Assembly (NCBI GenBank): GCA_018382125.1
Contig: JAGZQO010000001.1
Coordinates: 1 to 64,000, forward strand
Source of the DNA: Collinsella sp.
GTDB taxonomy: Bacteria > Actinomycetota > Coriobacteriia > Coriobacteriales > Coriobacteriaceae
DNA length: 64,000 bases
Direction: 5' to 3'
A model generated the notes under the pieces. The model saw nothing but the letters and a program-made list of their open reading frames with translations. It was not told where the DNA came from and did no database searches. The translations under genes and the position numbers were made by a program. Of this stretch, positions 1-8,492 are shown in pieces (the stretch's first letter is position 1; every line of letters begins with the position of its first letter).

Positions 1-50
1 ACTCCAACGACGAATTCTAGGCGGTGTCCCCTCCCTTTCAAGAAAAGAGA

Positions 51-74
51 AGAGGCGGGGCATGCCCCGCCTCT
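51..74. terminator. Palindromic hairpin, probable terminator
   Basis: A 24-nt perfect palindrome with 12-bp arms (AGAGGCGGGGCA and its complement). It probably ends a gene lying outside the left edge of the window. No coding sequence can be supported between it and the tRNA-Val gene. Confidence 0.5.
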
Positions 75-262
75 TACACCACATCTCTGCGCGCTACCGT
101 CAAAATGGCGATGAAAGCACGATTTTGATCCAACTGTTAGTACTTATAATGGACATATGTTGCGTAACTTAAGCAAATACTATCTTTTTATATGTTGCAA
201 ACAAAGTAGCAGTACTCATTTTTGCCATTTTATGACCACGGCCTTTGCGATAGATGTGCTGG

Positions 263-350
263 CGGGTTCGAATCCCTCTGCGATGGGCATGAAAATGGAA
301 AGGCCTCCATCGCTGGAGGCCTATCAAATCAGTGGTGGGCGATGAGGGAT
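263..350. repeat. Upstream copy of a 186-bp tandem duplication carrying tRNA 3'-end remnants
   Basis: Positions 263-288 are repeated exactly at 449-474, and 321-350 exactly at 507-536, both at an offset of 186 bp. The second block is the 3' end of the tRNA-Val gene plus its downstream flank, so 331-350 is a truncated tRNA 3' end without the rest of the gene. Between the blocks is a hairpin (301-322) that matches the real terminator at 487-508 but with compensatory changes in both arms. The first block reads on the plus strand like a tRNA T-arm and acceptor 3' strand. This looks like debris from integration or recombination at a tRNA 3' end. Confidence 0.7.
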
Positions 351-448
351 GTCGCGTGCGGCTTCGCCGCCCGCTCTCGCTTCGGGCCTACGGCCCTCGC
401 GTGCTGCGCTGGAAAACGCTTGCGCGTTTCCTCAGCTCCGCACCCTGT
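351..448. other. GC-rich non-coding stretch with three consecutive small hairpins
   Basis: Small inverted repeats follow one another: GCGGCTTCGCCGC near 358-370, GGGCCTACGGCCC near 384-396, and a GGAAAACGC/GCGTTTCC stem near 411-432. No convincing gene is present. The short open frames here overlap the tRNA remnants and have no ribosome binding site. Confidence 0.4.
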
Positions 449-475
449 CGGGTTCGAATCCCTCTGCGATGGGCC

Positions 476-508
476 CAAAAAAAGAAAGGCTCCCATTGCT
501 GGGAGCCT
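476..508 (-). terminator. Terminator of tRNA-Val
   Basis: On the minus strand, directly after tRNA-Val, an 8-bp stem (AGGCTCCC/GGGAGCCT) with a 6-nt loop is followed by a T-rich tract, which reads as A-rich on the plus strand at 476-486. Confidence 0.8.
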
Positions 509-518
509 ATCAAATCAG

Positions 519-594
519 TGGTGGGCGATGAGGGATTCGAACCCCCAGCCTTGTGCGTGTAAAGCACCTGCGCTAACCGTTGCGCCAATCGCCC
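519..594 (-). tRNA. tRNA-Val (anticodon TAC)
   Basis: A 76-nt gene with encoded CCA (519-521 on the plus strand). The acceptor GGGCGAT pairs with ATCGCCC, the T-loop is TTCGAAT, and the anticodon loop reads TTTACAC, giving anticodon TAC. A TATACT -10-like element lies on the minus strand at 605-610. A partial copy of its 3' end lies 186 bp away at 331-350. Confidence 0.95.
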
Positions 595-781
595 GTGCGG
601 AGAGAGTATAGCAAAACAATCGCCCCATTCACCTCATATCCATTAAAGGTAACCGGCGCGTGTCACAGCGGAGCTGATTCAGTTGAGATTGCCTGAACAT
701 TCCGCCCCTCTTTACGCCCTCGGGTATACTCAAAAGCTACCGATTCGATTTGATGCCCAGCAACAGCAGAGGGGATAGTAT

Positions 782-2662
782 ATGTGCGGTTTTGTCGGTT
801 TTGTCGGTGGGACGGATAACCAATCCGAGGTGCTCACCAAGATGATGGACCGCATCGTCCATCGCGGTCCCGACATGGGCGGTCAGTTTATCGACGGCCG
901 CGTTGCCCTCGGCTTCCGCCGCCTGTCGATCCTCGACCTGACCGAGGCTGGCGCCCAACCCATGGCCAACGAGGACGGTAGCGTCGTCATTGTCTTCAAC
1001 GGCGAGATCTACAACTTCCAAGAACTCCGTTCCGAGCTCGAGGCCAAGGGCTACAAGTTCCACTGCGGCGCCGACACCGAGAGCCTCCTGCACGGCTACG
1101 AGGAGTGGGGCGAGGCCGTCCTCGATCGCTTACGCGGTATGTACGCCTTCGTCATCTGGGACAAAAAGAAGAACAAGCTTTTTGGCGCCCGCGACATCTT
1201 TGGCATCAAGCCGCTTTACTACTATCCCATGGCCGATGCGGGCGACGGCGCTCCGGGCGTGCTCTTTGGTTCCGAGATCAAGAGCTTCCTGGACTACCCG
1301 CACTTCCACAAGGCGGTCAACAAAAAGGCCCTGCGTCCGTACATGACGCTGCAGTATTCGGCAACCGAGGAGACCTTCTTCGAGGGTGTCTACAAGCTGC
1401 CGCCGGCGCATTACTTTACCGTCGATATCCCGACCGGCAAGATGAACATCGAGCGCTACTGGGATTGCGATTACTCTGCCGTCGAGAAGCCGTTCGAGGA
1501 GTACGTCGATGAGCTGGACGAGGTCGTGCACGAGAGTGTCGAGGCCCATCGTATCGCCGACGTCAAGGTCGCGTCGTTCCTCTCCGGTGGCGTCGACTCC
1601 AGCTACATCGCCGCTTGCCTTATGCCCGACAAGACCTTCTCGGTGGGCTTTGACTACAAGAACTTTAACGAGACCAACTACGCCAAGGAGCTTTCCGATA
1701 AGCTCGGCGTCGAAAACGTTCGCAAGATGATTACCGCCGACGAGTTCTTCGGTGCGCTCGAGGACATCCAGTATCACATGGACGAGCCGCAGTCCAACCT
1801 GTCTTCCGTGCCGCTGTGGTTCTTGGCCGAGATGGCCCGCAAGGACGTTACCGTCGTGCTTTCGGGCGAAGGCGCCGACGAACTCTTTGGCGGCTACGCC
1901 TACTACGAGGATACGGTCCCGGTGCGCAAGTACAAAAAGATGGTGCCGCTGCCCGTCCGTCGCGCGCTCGGTAACCTGGCGCTGCATATGCCGTACTTCA
2001 AGGGACATAACTTCCTGGTCAAGGGTGCCGAGATCCCCGAGAAGTCGTTCCTGGGACAGGCTCTGGTATGGCCGGAGCGCGAGGTCGACGGCGTGCTCAA
2101 GCCCGAGTACAACACCGGCGACGGCGCCTTCGAGCTCGCTGCACCCATCTACGCACGCGTGAAGGGTCAGCCCGAACTGGTCAAGAAGCAGTACCTGGAC
2201 ATGAACATGTGGCTCCCGGGCGACATTCTGCTCAAGGCCGACAAGATGTGCATGGCACACTCGCTGGAGCTGCGCGTGCCTTTCCTGGACCGCAAAGTCA
2301 TGGAGTTCGCCGAGCACATTCCCGACCGCTACCGCATCAACGAGAACGGCAACAAGCAGGTACTCCGCCACGCTGCCAACAAGTCGCTGCCCGATGAGTG
2401 GGCCACCCGTCCCAAGGTGGGCTTCCCGGTGCCGATTGTCTACTGGCTGCGCGAGCAAAAGTGGTACGACTATGTCAAGGAGTACTTCACCGCGCCGTGG
2501 GCAAGCGAGTTCTTCAATACCGACGAGCTCATGCACCTGCTCGATCTGCACTTTGCGGGCAAGGGCGATTTCCAGCGCAAGATCTATACGCCGCTCGTGT
2601 TCTTGGTGTGGTACAAGCGCTTCTTTATCGACGAGGACCAGCCCGCTGTTCAGGCTGCCTAG
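782..2662 (+). CDS. asnB: Asparagine synthase (glutamine-hydrolysing), AsnB
   Basis: Cytoplasmic enzyme that makes asparagine from aspartate, ATP and glutamine-derived ammonia. The N-terminal glutaminase domain (about 1-210) begins MCGFVG, so Cys2 is the Ntn nucleophile exposed after Met removal. Other glutaminase landmarks are RGP at 28-30 and NGEIYN at 73-78. The synthetase domain has the PP-loop SGGVDSS at 268-274 and a later SGEGADELFGGY segment. Its 626 residues are typical of bacterial AsnB. The start follows a purine-rich AGAGGGG site. The gene stands alone, with a -10-like TATACT at 725-730 and a terminator immediately downstream. A 530-codon frame on the opposite strand is a codon-bias shadow. 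Confidence 0.95.
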   Translation: MCGFVGFVGGTDNQSEVLTKMMDRIVHRGPDMGGQFIDGRVALGFRRLSILDLTEAGAQPMANEDGSVVIVFNGEIYNFQELRSELEAKGYKFHCGADTESLLHGYEEWGEAVLDRLRGMYAFVIWDKKKNKLFGARDIFGIKPLYYYPMADAGDGAPGVLFGSEIKSFLDYPHFHKAVNKKALRPYMTLQYSATEETFFEGVYKLPPAHYFTVDIPTGKMNIERYWDCDYSAVEKPFEEYVDELDEVVHESVEAHRIADVKVASFLSGGVDSSYIAACLMPDKTFSVGFDYKNFNETNYAKELSDKLGVENVRKMITADEFFGALEDIQYHMDEPQSNLSSVPLWFLAEMARKDVTVVLSGEGADELFGGYAYYEDTVPVRKYKKMVPLPVRRALGNLALHMPYFKGHNFLVKGAEIPEKSFLGQALVWPEREVDGVLKPEYNTGDGAFELAAPIYARVKGQPELVKKQYLDMNMWLPGDILLKADKMCMAHSLELRVPFLDRKVMEFAEHIPDRYRINENGNKQVLRHAANKSLPDEWATRPKVGFPVPIVYWLREQKWYDYVKEYFTAPWASEFFNTDELMHLLDLHFAGKGDFQRKIYTPLVFLVWYKRFFIDEDQPAVQAA

Positions 2663-2687
2663 CCTCGGCTTACGAACGCCTGCGCGT

Positions 2688-2712
2688 AACGGCTCCTCCG
2701 GGAGCCGTTTTT
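2688..2712 (+). terminator. Terminator of asnB
   Basis: Stem AACGGCTCC/GGAGCCGTT with a 4-nt loop, followed by TTTTT. Confidence 0.85.
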
Positions 2713-2774
2713 GCGCGAGCACGTTTCAGTTACTATGAAAACCGTCCCTGCCAAATGGCTGAGAAAGGTGAAAG

Positions 2775-4337
2775 ATGCACCATTCGGATTCCGCGACCGT
2801 GACCACGGTCGATACGCTTGCCAAGCTTCTCGATGTGTGCGGCGAGCTGCGCGCATCAGAGCAGGTTGACGAGCGTGCCGTGACCGGCTGCTCGTTTGAT
2901 TCGCGCGCGGTCTCGGCAGGTGACGTATTCTTTTGCAAAGGTGCTGCCTTTAAGCCCGCGTTTTTGAGCATGGCGCTCGATGCGGGCGCCGTCGCATTTG
3001 TGTGCGAGGAGTCGCTGGTCGAGTCTCTGGAGCCGCTGGCGAAGGAGAGCAGTGCTGCGATGCTGGTTGTTGATAGCGTTCGCACGGCCATGGCCCTGTT
3101 GCCGCCGGAGGTCTACGACCGTCCCGACCACGACGTCAAGATCGTGGGCATCACCGGCACCAAGGGAAAGACCACGGCCGCTTTTATGCTCCAGTCGATT
3201 ATCAAAACGGCGGGCGAGTCCTGCGGCATGATCGGCTCGGTGAGTACCGACGATGGCATTGAGTGCTACGAGAGCACCAATACTACGCCCGAGGCCCCCG
3301 AGATCTGGCGCCATATCGCCAACTGCCGCACGTCCGGTCGCCAGTCCATGGTCATGGAGGTCTCGAGCCAGGCGCTCAAGTACCAACGCGTCGAGAATCT
3401 GCCGTTTGACGTGGCGTGCTTCCTCAACATCGGCCGCGACCACATCTCGCCGATCGAACACCCCACGTTTGAGGATTATTTTGAGAGCAAACTCAGGATC
3501 TTTGACCAGGCAAAGACCGCCGTAGTGAATCTGGGCACCGAAGAGGTCGACCGTGTGCTGGGGGCAGCGTCGACGGCCGAGCGCTTGGTGACCGTTGGCA
3601 TCGAGCATCCCGAGGCAAGCCTGTGGGCGAGCGACGTACGCATGGTCGGCTTTAGCATCGAGTTCAACTTGCATGGCCTGTGTGCCGACGAGTCCGAGGC
3701 GGGGGAGAAGGTCCTGCTGGGTATCGCGGGAGACTTTAACGTGGAGAACGCGCTGGTCGCTATCGCCGCCGCGCGCGAGATCGGCATCGGTATCGAGGCT
3801 ATCAAGAAGGGCCTCTCCAAACTGCGTGTGCCGGGCCGTATGGAGGTCGTGGAGTCGAAGGACGGCCGTGTGATCTGCGTCGTTGACTACGCGCACAACC
3901 AGCTTTCGTTCCGCTCGCTTTTCTCGTCGGTCAAGCGCGCGTTTCCCGCCAGCCCGGTCATCGCAGTGTTTGGCGCTGCCGGCGGCAAGGCGCAGGAGCG
4001 CCGCGAGCAGCTTCCGCGCGAGGCCGCACCGTATTCCGACCTGATGATCTTTGCCAATGAGGACCCGGCTCACGAGGACCCGATGAAGGTCTGTCGCGAG
4101 CTTGCCGAACATGTTCCCGACGATACGCCGAACAAGATCATCCTCGATCGCGAAGCCGCTGTGCATGCGGCGTTCAAGGCGGCGCGCGAGGAGTACGTCA
4201 ACCCCGATGCTCCCACCATTGTCTTGCTGCTGGCAAAGGGTGACGAGGAGCTCATGCACGTGGGTGACGAGTTCGTGCCCATCGAGAGCGACCTTTCGTT
4301 GGCCAATCGCCTGATCGATGTTACCCAGTTTGACTAA
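2775..4337 (+). CDS. murE: UDP-N-acetylmuramyl-tripeptide synthetase, MurE family
   Basis: Cytoplasmic ATP-dependent Mur ligase adding the third stem-peptide residue to UDP-MurNAc-L-Ala-D-Glu. The N-terminal MurE-type domain has SFDSRAV followed by GDVFFC. The ATP site GITGTKGKTT lies near residue 124, followed by the EVSSQAL and NIGRDH segments and the C-terminal ligase domain. Where DAP-adding enzymes carry DNPR, this protein has NEDPAHEDP, closer to the DNPA-type motif of lysine-adding enzymes. This suggests L-Lys or L-Orn rather than meso-DAP as substrate, consistent with reports of ornithine-containing peptidoglycan in Collinsella. Start ATG 2775 follows a GAAAGGTGAAAG site. murI lies nearby in the same orientation, another cell-wall gene. 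Confidence 0.85.
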   Translation: MHHSDSATVTTVDTLAKLLDVCGELRASEQVDERAVTGCSFDSRAVSAGDVFFCKGAAFKPAFLSMALDAGAVAFVCEESLVESLEPLAKESSAAMLVVDSVRTAMALLPPEVYDRPDHDVKIVGITGTKGKTTAAFMLQSIIKTAGESCGMIGSVSTDDGIECYESTNTTPEAPEIWRHIANCRTSGRQSMVMEVSSQALKYQRVENLPFDVACFLNIGRDHISPIEHPTFEDYFESKLRIFDQAKTAVVNLGTEEVDRVLGAASTAERLVTVGIEHPEASLWASDVRMVGFSIEFNLHGLCADESEAGEKVLLGIAGDFNVENALVAIAAAREIGIGIEAIKKGLSKLRVPGRMEVVESKDGRVICVVDYAHNQLSFRSLFSSVKRAFPASPVIAVFGAAGGKAQERREQLPREAAPYSDLMIFANEDPAHEDPMKVCRELAEHVPDDTPNKIILDREAAVHAAFKAAREEYVNPDAPTIVLLLAKGDEELMHVGDEFVPIESDLSLANRLIDVTQFD

Positions 4338-4444
4338 TGAACCATGATGGCGGCGGCGCCCTGAGTGCGCTGTCGCCATAAGCGTGTTCCCTCAATCAAA
4401 ACATGCCGTCCAAGTCCAAACCCTTCTACGTAAACGGAGTAACC

Positions 4445-5356
4445 ATGTCCCACAATACCCTGCCGACCGTCGCTGAGCTTTCGGGCGAGATGCGCGAGCG
4501 CTTGGCCAAGGTCAAGTACGTCTTTACCGACCTGGATGCCACGATGCTCGCACCCGGCTCGTGCGTGCTGCGCGACAACGACGGCAACCCCTCGACCAAA
4601 CTCGTCGAGGCCGTCGTGGCGCTCGCTCGCGCTGGTATTCAGGTGGTTCCCACCTCGGGCCGCAACCGTACCATGATTCACGAGGACGCGCGCGTGCTCG
4701 GTCTCAACTCCTACATCGGCGAGATGGGCGGCCTGGTCATGTACGACCTCAAAGCCAACGATTGGGAGTATCTGACCGGCGACATGCCCTACGACTCCTC
4801 TTGCGGCCTCACGCCGCACCAGGTGATCGAGCAGACCGGCGTGTGCGAGAAGATCCTCGCCCGCTGGCCGCACAAGATCGAGTATCACAACGACATGTCG
4901 ACCGGCTACAAATACCGTGAGGTCACCGTCGGCATGCGCGGTGATGTGCCCGACGATGAGGTTCAGGCCATCCTGGACGAGGCCGGCTGCGGTCTGATCT
5001 GGGCTTGCAACGGCCATCTGACTCACCTGTCCAAGCCGACGACGCTCGAGCTCGATCGCGTCGAGGACGGTCGCGCATTCAACATCAACCCCGCGGGTCT
5101 CAACAAGGGCGTTGCCATCGCGCGCTTCTGCGAGCACCTGGGGATCGAGCGCGAGGAGACGCTCGCGCTCGGCGATTCCGAGTCCGACTTCTACATGGCC
5201 GATCACGTGGGCACGTTCTGCCTGGTCGAGAATGGCCTGACGAGCGCCGGCGCGCCCGAGTTCCTGGCTGCTTGCGAGAACGCTTTCGTTACGCGCGGCA
5301 AAATTGTCGACGGTTGGGCGGCGACGGCAGAGCTGCTGGTCGCGGCGCGTTCGTAG
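4445..5356 (+). CDS. HAD-superfamily (subfamily IIB) phosphatase, substrate unknown
   Basis: Predicted 303-residue soluble haloacid-dehalogenase phosphatase. Motif I is FTDLDATML (a DxDxT variant with the nucleophile at the first Asp), motif II is the PTSGRN segment, and motif IV is GDSESDFYMA near the C terminus. The large cap between motifs II and III is of Cof/MPGP type, typical of sugar phosphate or mannosyl-3-phosphoglycerate phosphatases. The start at 4445 is preferred over an upstream ATG at 4403 because GGAGT sits correctly before it. It lies between murE and murI, but a cell-wall role is only conjecture. Confidence 0.8.
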   Translation: MSHNTLPTVAELSGEMRERLAKVKYVFTDLDATMLAPGSCVLRDNDGNPSTKLVEAVVALARAGIQVVPTSGRNRTMIHEDARVLGLNSYIGEMGGLVMYDLKANDWEYLTGDMPYDSSCGLTPHQVIEQTGVCEKILARWPHKIEYHNDMSTGYKYREVTVGMRGDVPDDEVQAILDEAGCGLIWACNGHLTHLSKPTTLELDRVEDGRAFNINPAGLNKGVAIARFCEHLGIEREETLALGDSESDFYMADHVGTFCLVENGLTSAGAPEFLAACENAFVTRGKIVDGWAATAELLVAARS

Positions 5357-5407
5357 CGCGGCGTCGCTGCACTTGGACATGTCTTTTCGAGAGAGACTGG
5401 TGAGGTA

Positions 5408-6292
5408 ATGTCCGATATCGAGAATCCGGCAGGCGACACGCGCCCGATTGGCGTGTTCGATTCTGGTTTGGGCGGTCTGACGGTTGCGCGCGCGATTGCG
5501 ACGGCGCTGCCGCACGAGTCCGTCTACTACTTTGGCGACACCAAGCGCTGCCCCTACGGCACGCGCACCGAGGATGAAGTGCGCTCGTTTGCGCTGCAGG
5601 CGGGTCGTTGGCTTTCGAAGCACGACGTCAAGATTATGGTCATCGCCTGCAACACGGCGACCGCTGCGGCCTTGCGTTTGGCCCAGCAGGTGCTCGACGT
5701 TCCCGTGATCGGTGTGATCGCGCCGGGTGCCCGTGCGGCAATCAACAGCACGCGTACGCGTCGCGTGGGCGTGCTCGCCACCAACCTCACTATTCGCTCG
5801 GGCGCCTACACGCGCGCCATTCAGGACCTGGATGCCGGCGTCGATGTATACGGCTGTCCTGCCTCGAGCTTTGTCGAGGTTGTCGAACACGAGCTCGCCT
5901 CGGGTGCACATCTGCAGGAACAGTGGCTTGAGAACGAGGACATCTTCGATACGCCTGCCGTGCGTGCGCTGGTGGGTGCCACGGTTGAGCCGCTGCGCGA
6001 CCACGGTATCGATACCGTGGTGCTCGGCTGTACGCATTTCCCGCTGTTGGTGGGACCTATCCGCCATGCGCTGGGGCCTGGGGTGCGCGTCGTGAGTTCC
6101 GCCGAGGAGACCACACGCGAGCTGACCGATATCCTCACGCGCCGCGAGCAGCTGGCGGGCGACGCCGCCGAGCCGCAGCATCGTTTTGCCACGACGGCCG
6201 ATAACATTGCCGAGTTTGCGGTGGCGGGCAGCTTTATCTTTGGTCAGCCGCTCAAGAGCATCGAACATATCGATATCGATGAGCTGAAATAG
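5408..6292 (+). CDS. murI: Glutamate racemase
   Basis: Cytoplasmic PLP-independent racemase supplying D-glutamate for peptidoglycan. The sequence shows IGVFDSGLGGLT at 14-25, the catalytic cysteine in CNTATAAA (Cys81), and the second catalytic cysteine in LGCTHFPLL (near Cys208). At 294 residues it is slightly longer than the family norm of about 265. Start ATG 5408 follows GTGAGGT. It heads a run murI-rph-rdgB-dtd, an order common in Gram-positive genomes. Confidence 0.95.
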   Translation: MSDIENPAGDTRPIGVFDSGLGGLTVARAIATALPHESVYYFGDTKRCPYGTRTEDEVRSFALQAGRWLSKHDVKIMVIACNTATAAALRLAQQVLDVPVIGVIAPGARAAINSTRTRRVGVLATNLTIRSGAYTRAIQDLDAGVDVYGCPASSFVEVVEHELASGAHLQEQWLENEDIFDTPAVRALVGATVEPLRDHGIDTVVLGCTHFPLLVGPIRHALGPGVRVVSSAEETTRELTDILTRREQLAGDAAEPQHRFATTADNIAEFAVAGSFIFGQPLKSIEHIDIDELK

Positions 6293-6346
6293 ATGTAAGG
6301 CAGCCGCCAAAGCCTTCGCCACATCTTTTGCCGAAAGGAAATTTCT

Positions 6347-7072
6347 ATGGAGTACATGCAGGTCAACCGCGCCAACGGTCGCGCCGCCAACGAGTTGCGC
6401 CCCGTTAAGCTCACCCGTGGCGTCATGAAGCACGCCCACGGCTCGTGTTTGGCCGAGTTCGGTGACACGCGCGTGCTGTGCGCCGCCACTATCGAGGAGG
6501 GCGTGCCGGGCTGGCGAAAGGGAGCTAAGGCCGGCTGGGTGACCGCGGAATACGCCATGCTGCCGGCGTCGACCGGCAAGCGCTGCAAGCGCGAGCACGC
6601 CAACCGCAAGGGCCGCTCTATGGAGATCGAGCGCCTCATTGGCCGCAGCCTGCGTACCGTCGTCAACATGAAGGCGCTCGGCGAGTACACCGTCACCGTC
6701 GACTGCGATGTGATTCAGGCCGATGGCGGCACGCGTACAGCGAGCATCACCGGCGCCTGGGTGGCGCTGCGCGACGCCCTCGCCATGTGGGTCGAGGCGG
6801 GCAAGATCGAGCGCATCCCGCTTATCGGCCAGGTGGCTGCCATCTCCATGGGCGTTGTCGACGGCAATACGCTGCTTGACCTCGATTATTCCGAGGACAG
6901 CCATGCCGAGGTCGACATGAACCTCGTCGCCACCGACACCGGTGAGATGATTGAGCTCCAGGGCACCGGCGAGCAGGCGCCCTTCGACCGCAAACGCCTC
7001 AACGCCCTGCTCGACCTGGGCGACAAGGGTATCGCCGAGCTCATCGAGCTTCAGCGCCAAGCCATCGCCTAA
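6347..7072 (+). CDS. rph: Ribonuclease PH
   Basis: Phosphorolytic 3'-5' exoribonuclease trimming tRNA precursors, active as a hexamer. The 241-residue protein has the RNase PH core: RANGRAANELRPV at the N terminus, GDTRVLCAAT, GWVTAEYAMLPAST, and an Arg-rich KRCKREHANRKGRS segment that binds RNA. The start follows GAAAGGAAA. The TAA stop directly abuts a hairpin repeat at 7071-7114. Confidence 0.95.
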   Translation: MEYMQVNRANGRAANELRPVKLTRGVMKHAHGSCLAEFGDTRVLCAATIEEGVPGWRKGAKAGWVTAEYAMLPASTGKRCKREHANRKGRSMEIERLIGRSLRTVVNMKALGEYTVTVDCDVIQADGGTRTASITGAWVALRDALAMWVEAGKIERIPLIGQVAAISMGVVDGNTLLDLDYSEDSHAEVDMNLVATDTGEMIELQGTGEQAPFDRKRLNALLDLGDKGIAELIELQRQAIA

Positions 7073-7114
7073 CCTGCCAAATAGGGACAGGTTTATTTTG
7101 GTAGGTTTTATCTG
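7071..7114 (+). repeat. GGGACAGG hairpin element, copy 1
   Basis: Begins on the stop codon of rph. Imperfect complementary arms (CCTGCCAAAT and TTTTGGTAGG) flank the conserved segment GGGACAGGTT. An inverted, nearly identical copy lies at 45359-45403 next to another stop codon, and related copies lie at 14811, 39563, 42277 and 45309. It may act as an mRNA 3'-end hairpin. Confidence 0.65.
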
Positions 7115-7217
7115 GGAAAACGTCGAAGTATAAGACTGCCGTTGATTGAGAGGGGAGAGGGGCCGAGGTCCTCGCCGCCCTCAACACGGCATTGCTATAG
7201 AGACAAGGAGGCCAGCT

Positions 7218-7859
7218 ATGGCACTTGAGAAGATTGACATCGACACCCTCGACCCGGCGGCGACCATCGTCGTGGCAACCGGCAACGCCCATAAGCTCAC
7301 CGAGATCGAGGCCATTTTGGGCAAGGTCATGCCCGAGGTACGCTTTGTGGCGCTCGGCCAGCTGGGCGATTTTGAGGATCCCGAGGAAAACGGCACGACG
7401 TTTTTGGAGAACGCCATCATCAAGGCCCAAGCCGCGGTTGAGGAGACGGGCCTTATGGCCATTGCCGACGATTCGGGCTTGGTCGTCGACGCACTGGACG
7501 GTGAGCCCGGTGTGTATAGCGCGCGCTATGCGGGCGTGCACGGCGACGATGCCGCCAACAACGCCAAGCTTCTCGTTAACCTGGAAGGCGTGGCAGATGA
7601 GGACCGCACCGCGCGCTTTATGAGCGTCGTCGCGCTCATCGACACGGACGGTCTGGTTACCTATGGCGAGGGCGCCTGCGAGGGCGTTATCGCGCACGAG
7701 GGCCGCGGCGATCACGGCTTTGGCTACGACCCGCTGTTCCTGCCGGTCGACACGCCGGGCAAGACCATGGCCGAGCTGACGGCGGACGAGAAGAACGCCA
7801 TCAGCCATCGTTTCCACGCGCTCGAGCATCTGTCCGCCAAGCTGACGGGCGAGGAGTAG
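7218..7859 (+). CDS. rdgB: XTP/dITP diphosphatase (RdgB/HAM1 family)
   Basis: House-cleaning pyrophosphatase that hydrolyses dITP, XTP and related non-canonical purine nucleotides to monophosphates. The N-terminal substrate loop VATGNAHKLTEI is clear, followed by ADDSGL with metal-binding acidic residues, the EPGVYSARYAG segment, and the FGYDPLF motif near the C terminus. The start at 7218 (213 residues, MALEKIDID) is chosen because AAGGAGG lies at the right distance; an upstream TTG at 7146 has no such site. The stop is 3 bp before dtd, so the two are co-translated. Confidence 0.93.
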   Translation: MALEKIDIDTLDPAATIVVATGNAHKLTEIEAILGKVMPEVRFVALGQLGDFEDPEENGTTFLENAIIKAQAAVEETGLMAIADDSGLVVDALDGEPGVYSARYAGVHGDDAANNAKLLVNLEGVADEDRTARFMSVVALIDTDGLVTYGEGACEGVIAHEGRGDHGFGYDPLFLPVDTPGKTMAELTADEKNAISHRFHALEHLSAKLTGEE

Positions 7860-7862
7860 GCC

Positions 7863-8309
7863 ATGCGTGCGGTGGTGCAGCGCGTGCTCAACGCCGGCGT
7901 GACGGTCGACGGCGAGTGCGTGGGCCGCATTGGACGCGGCTATCTGGTGCTGCTGGGCGTGGGCCACGGCGACACGCGCGCCGAGGCTGATAAGCTGTGG
8001 GGCAAGCTCCGCGGCCTGCGCATCAACGAGGATGAGAACGGCAAGACCAACTTGGCGCTTGCCGATATCGACGGCGAGGTGCTCGTGGTGTCGCAGTTCA
8101 CGCTGTTCGCTGACTGCCGCCACGGTCGCCGTCCGTCGTTTACGGATGCCGGCGCCCCCGATGTCGCCAACGAGCTCTACGAGTACTTCCTGACGCTCGT
8201 TCGTCAAGATGTCGAACACGTGGCGCACGGCATCTTTGGCGCCGATATGAAAGTCGATCTCGTCAACGACGGCCCATTCACCATCGTCTTGGACACCGAC
8301 AACCTTTAG
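7863..8309 (+). CDS. dtd: D-aminoacyl-tRNA deacylase
   Basis: Cytoplasmic proofreading enzyme that hydrolyses D-aminoacyl-tRNAs. The 148-residue protein starts MRAVVQRV and has SQFTLFAD and a C-terminal NDGPFTI segment corresponding to the family's cis Gly-Pro motif. It lies 3 bp after rdgB. The stop TAG is directly followed by a perfect 12-bp hairpin. Confidence 0.93.
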   Translation: MRAVVQRVLNAGVTVDGECVGRIGRGYLVLLGVGHGDTRAEADKLWGKLRGLRINEDENGKTNLALADIDGEVLVVSQFTLFADCRHGRRPSFTDAGAPDVANELYEYFLTLVRQDVEHVAHGIFGADMKVDLVNDGPFTIVLDTDNL

Positions 8310-8337
8310 GTTACGCGGTTTTACCAAACCGCGTAAC
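8310..8337. repeat. GTTACGCGG hairpin, copy 1
   Basis: Perfect 12-bp arms (GTTACGCGGTTT/AAACCGCGTAAC) with a 4-nt loop, starting on the base after the dtd stop codon. There is no T-run. A second copy lies after lysS at 12827-12853, with a compensatory pair change in the stem. Likely an mRNA 3'-end stabiliser or terminator. Confidence 0.7.
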
Positions 8338-8396
8338 AACTGGTCATGCGAGGTTGTCGTCTGGTACGTATTTGGGACGGGGCTTATTTAGCTACT

Positions 8397-8425
8397 TGCG
8401 TATGGCCACAACAGGGTGCTATAGT
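8397..8425 (+). promoter_or_regulatory. Promoter of veg-ispE
   Basis: -35 TTGCGT (8397-8402), 17-bp spacer, -10 TATAGT (8420-8425). Confidence 0.65.
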
Positions 8426-8492
8426 ATTAGAGTTTTGTCTATCTTAGGGGTATTATCCCCTTTTTGAATTGCACCTTCTGGAGGCCCTGTTC

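Noticed and set aside
4334..7060. 908-codon open frame on the minus strand
   Set aside because: Shadow of HAD, murI and rph on the opposite strand, caused by third-position GC bias; the plus-strand proteins are clear family members.
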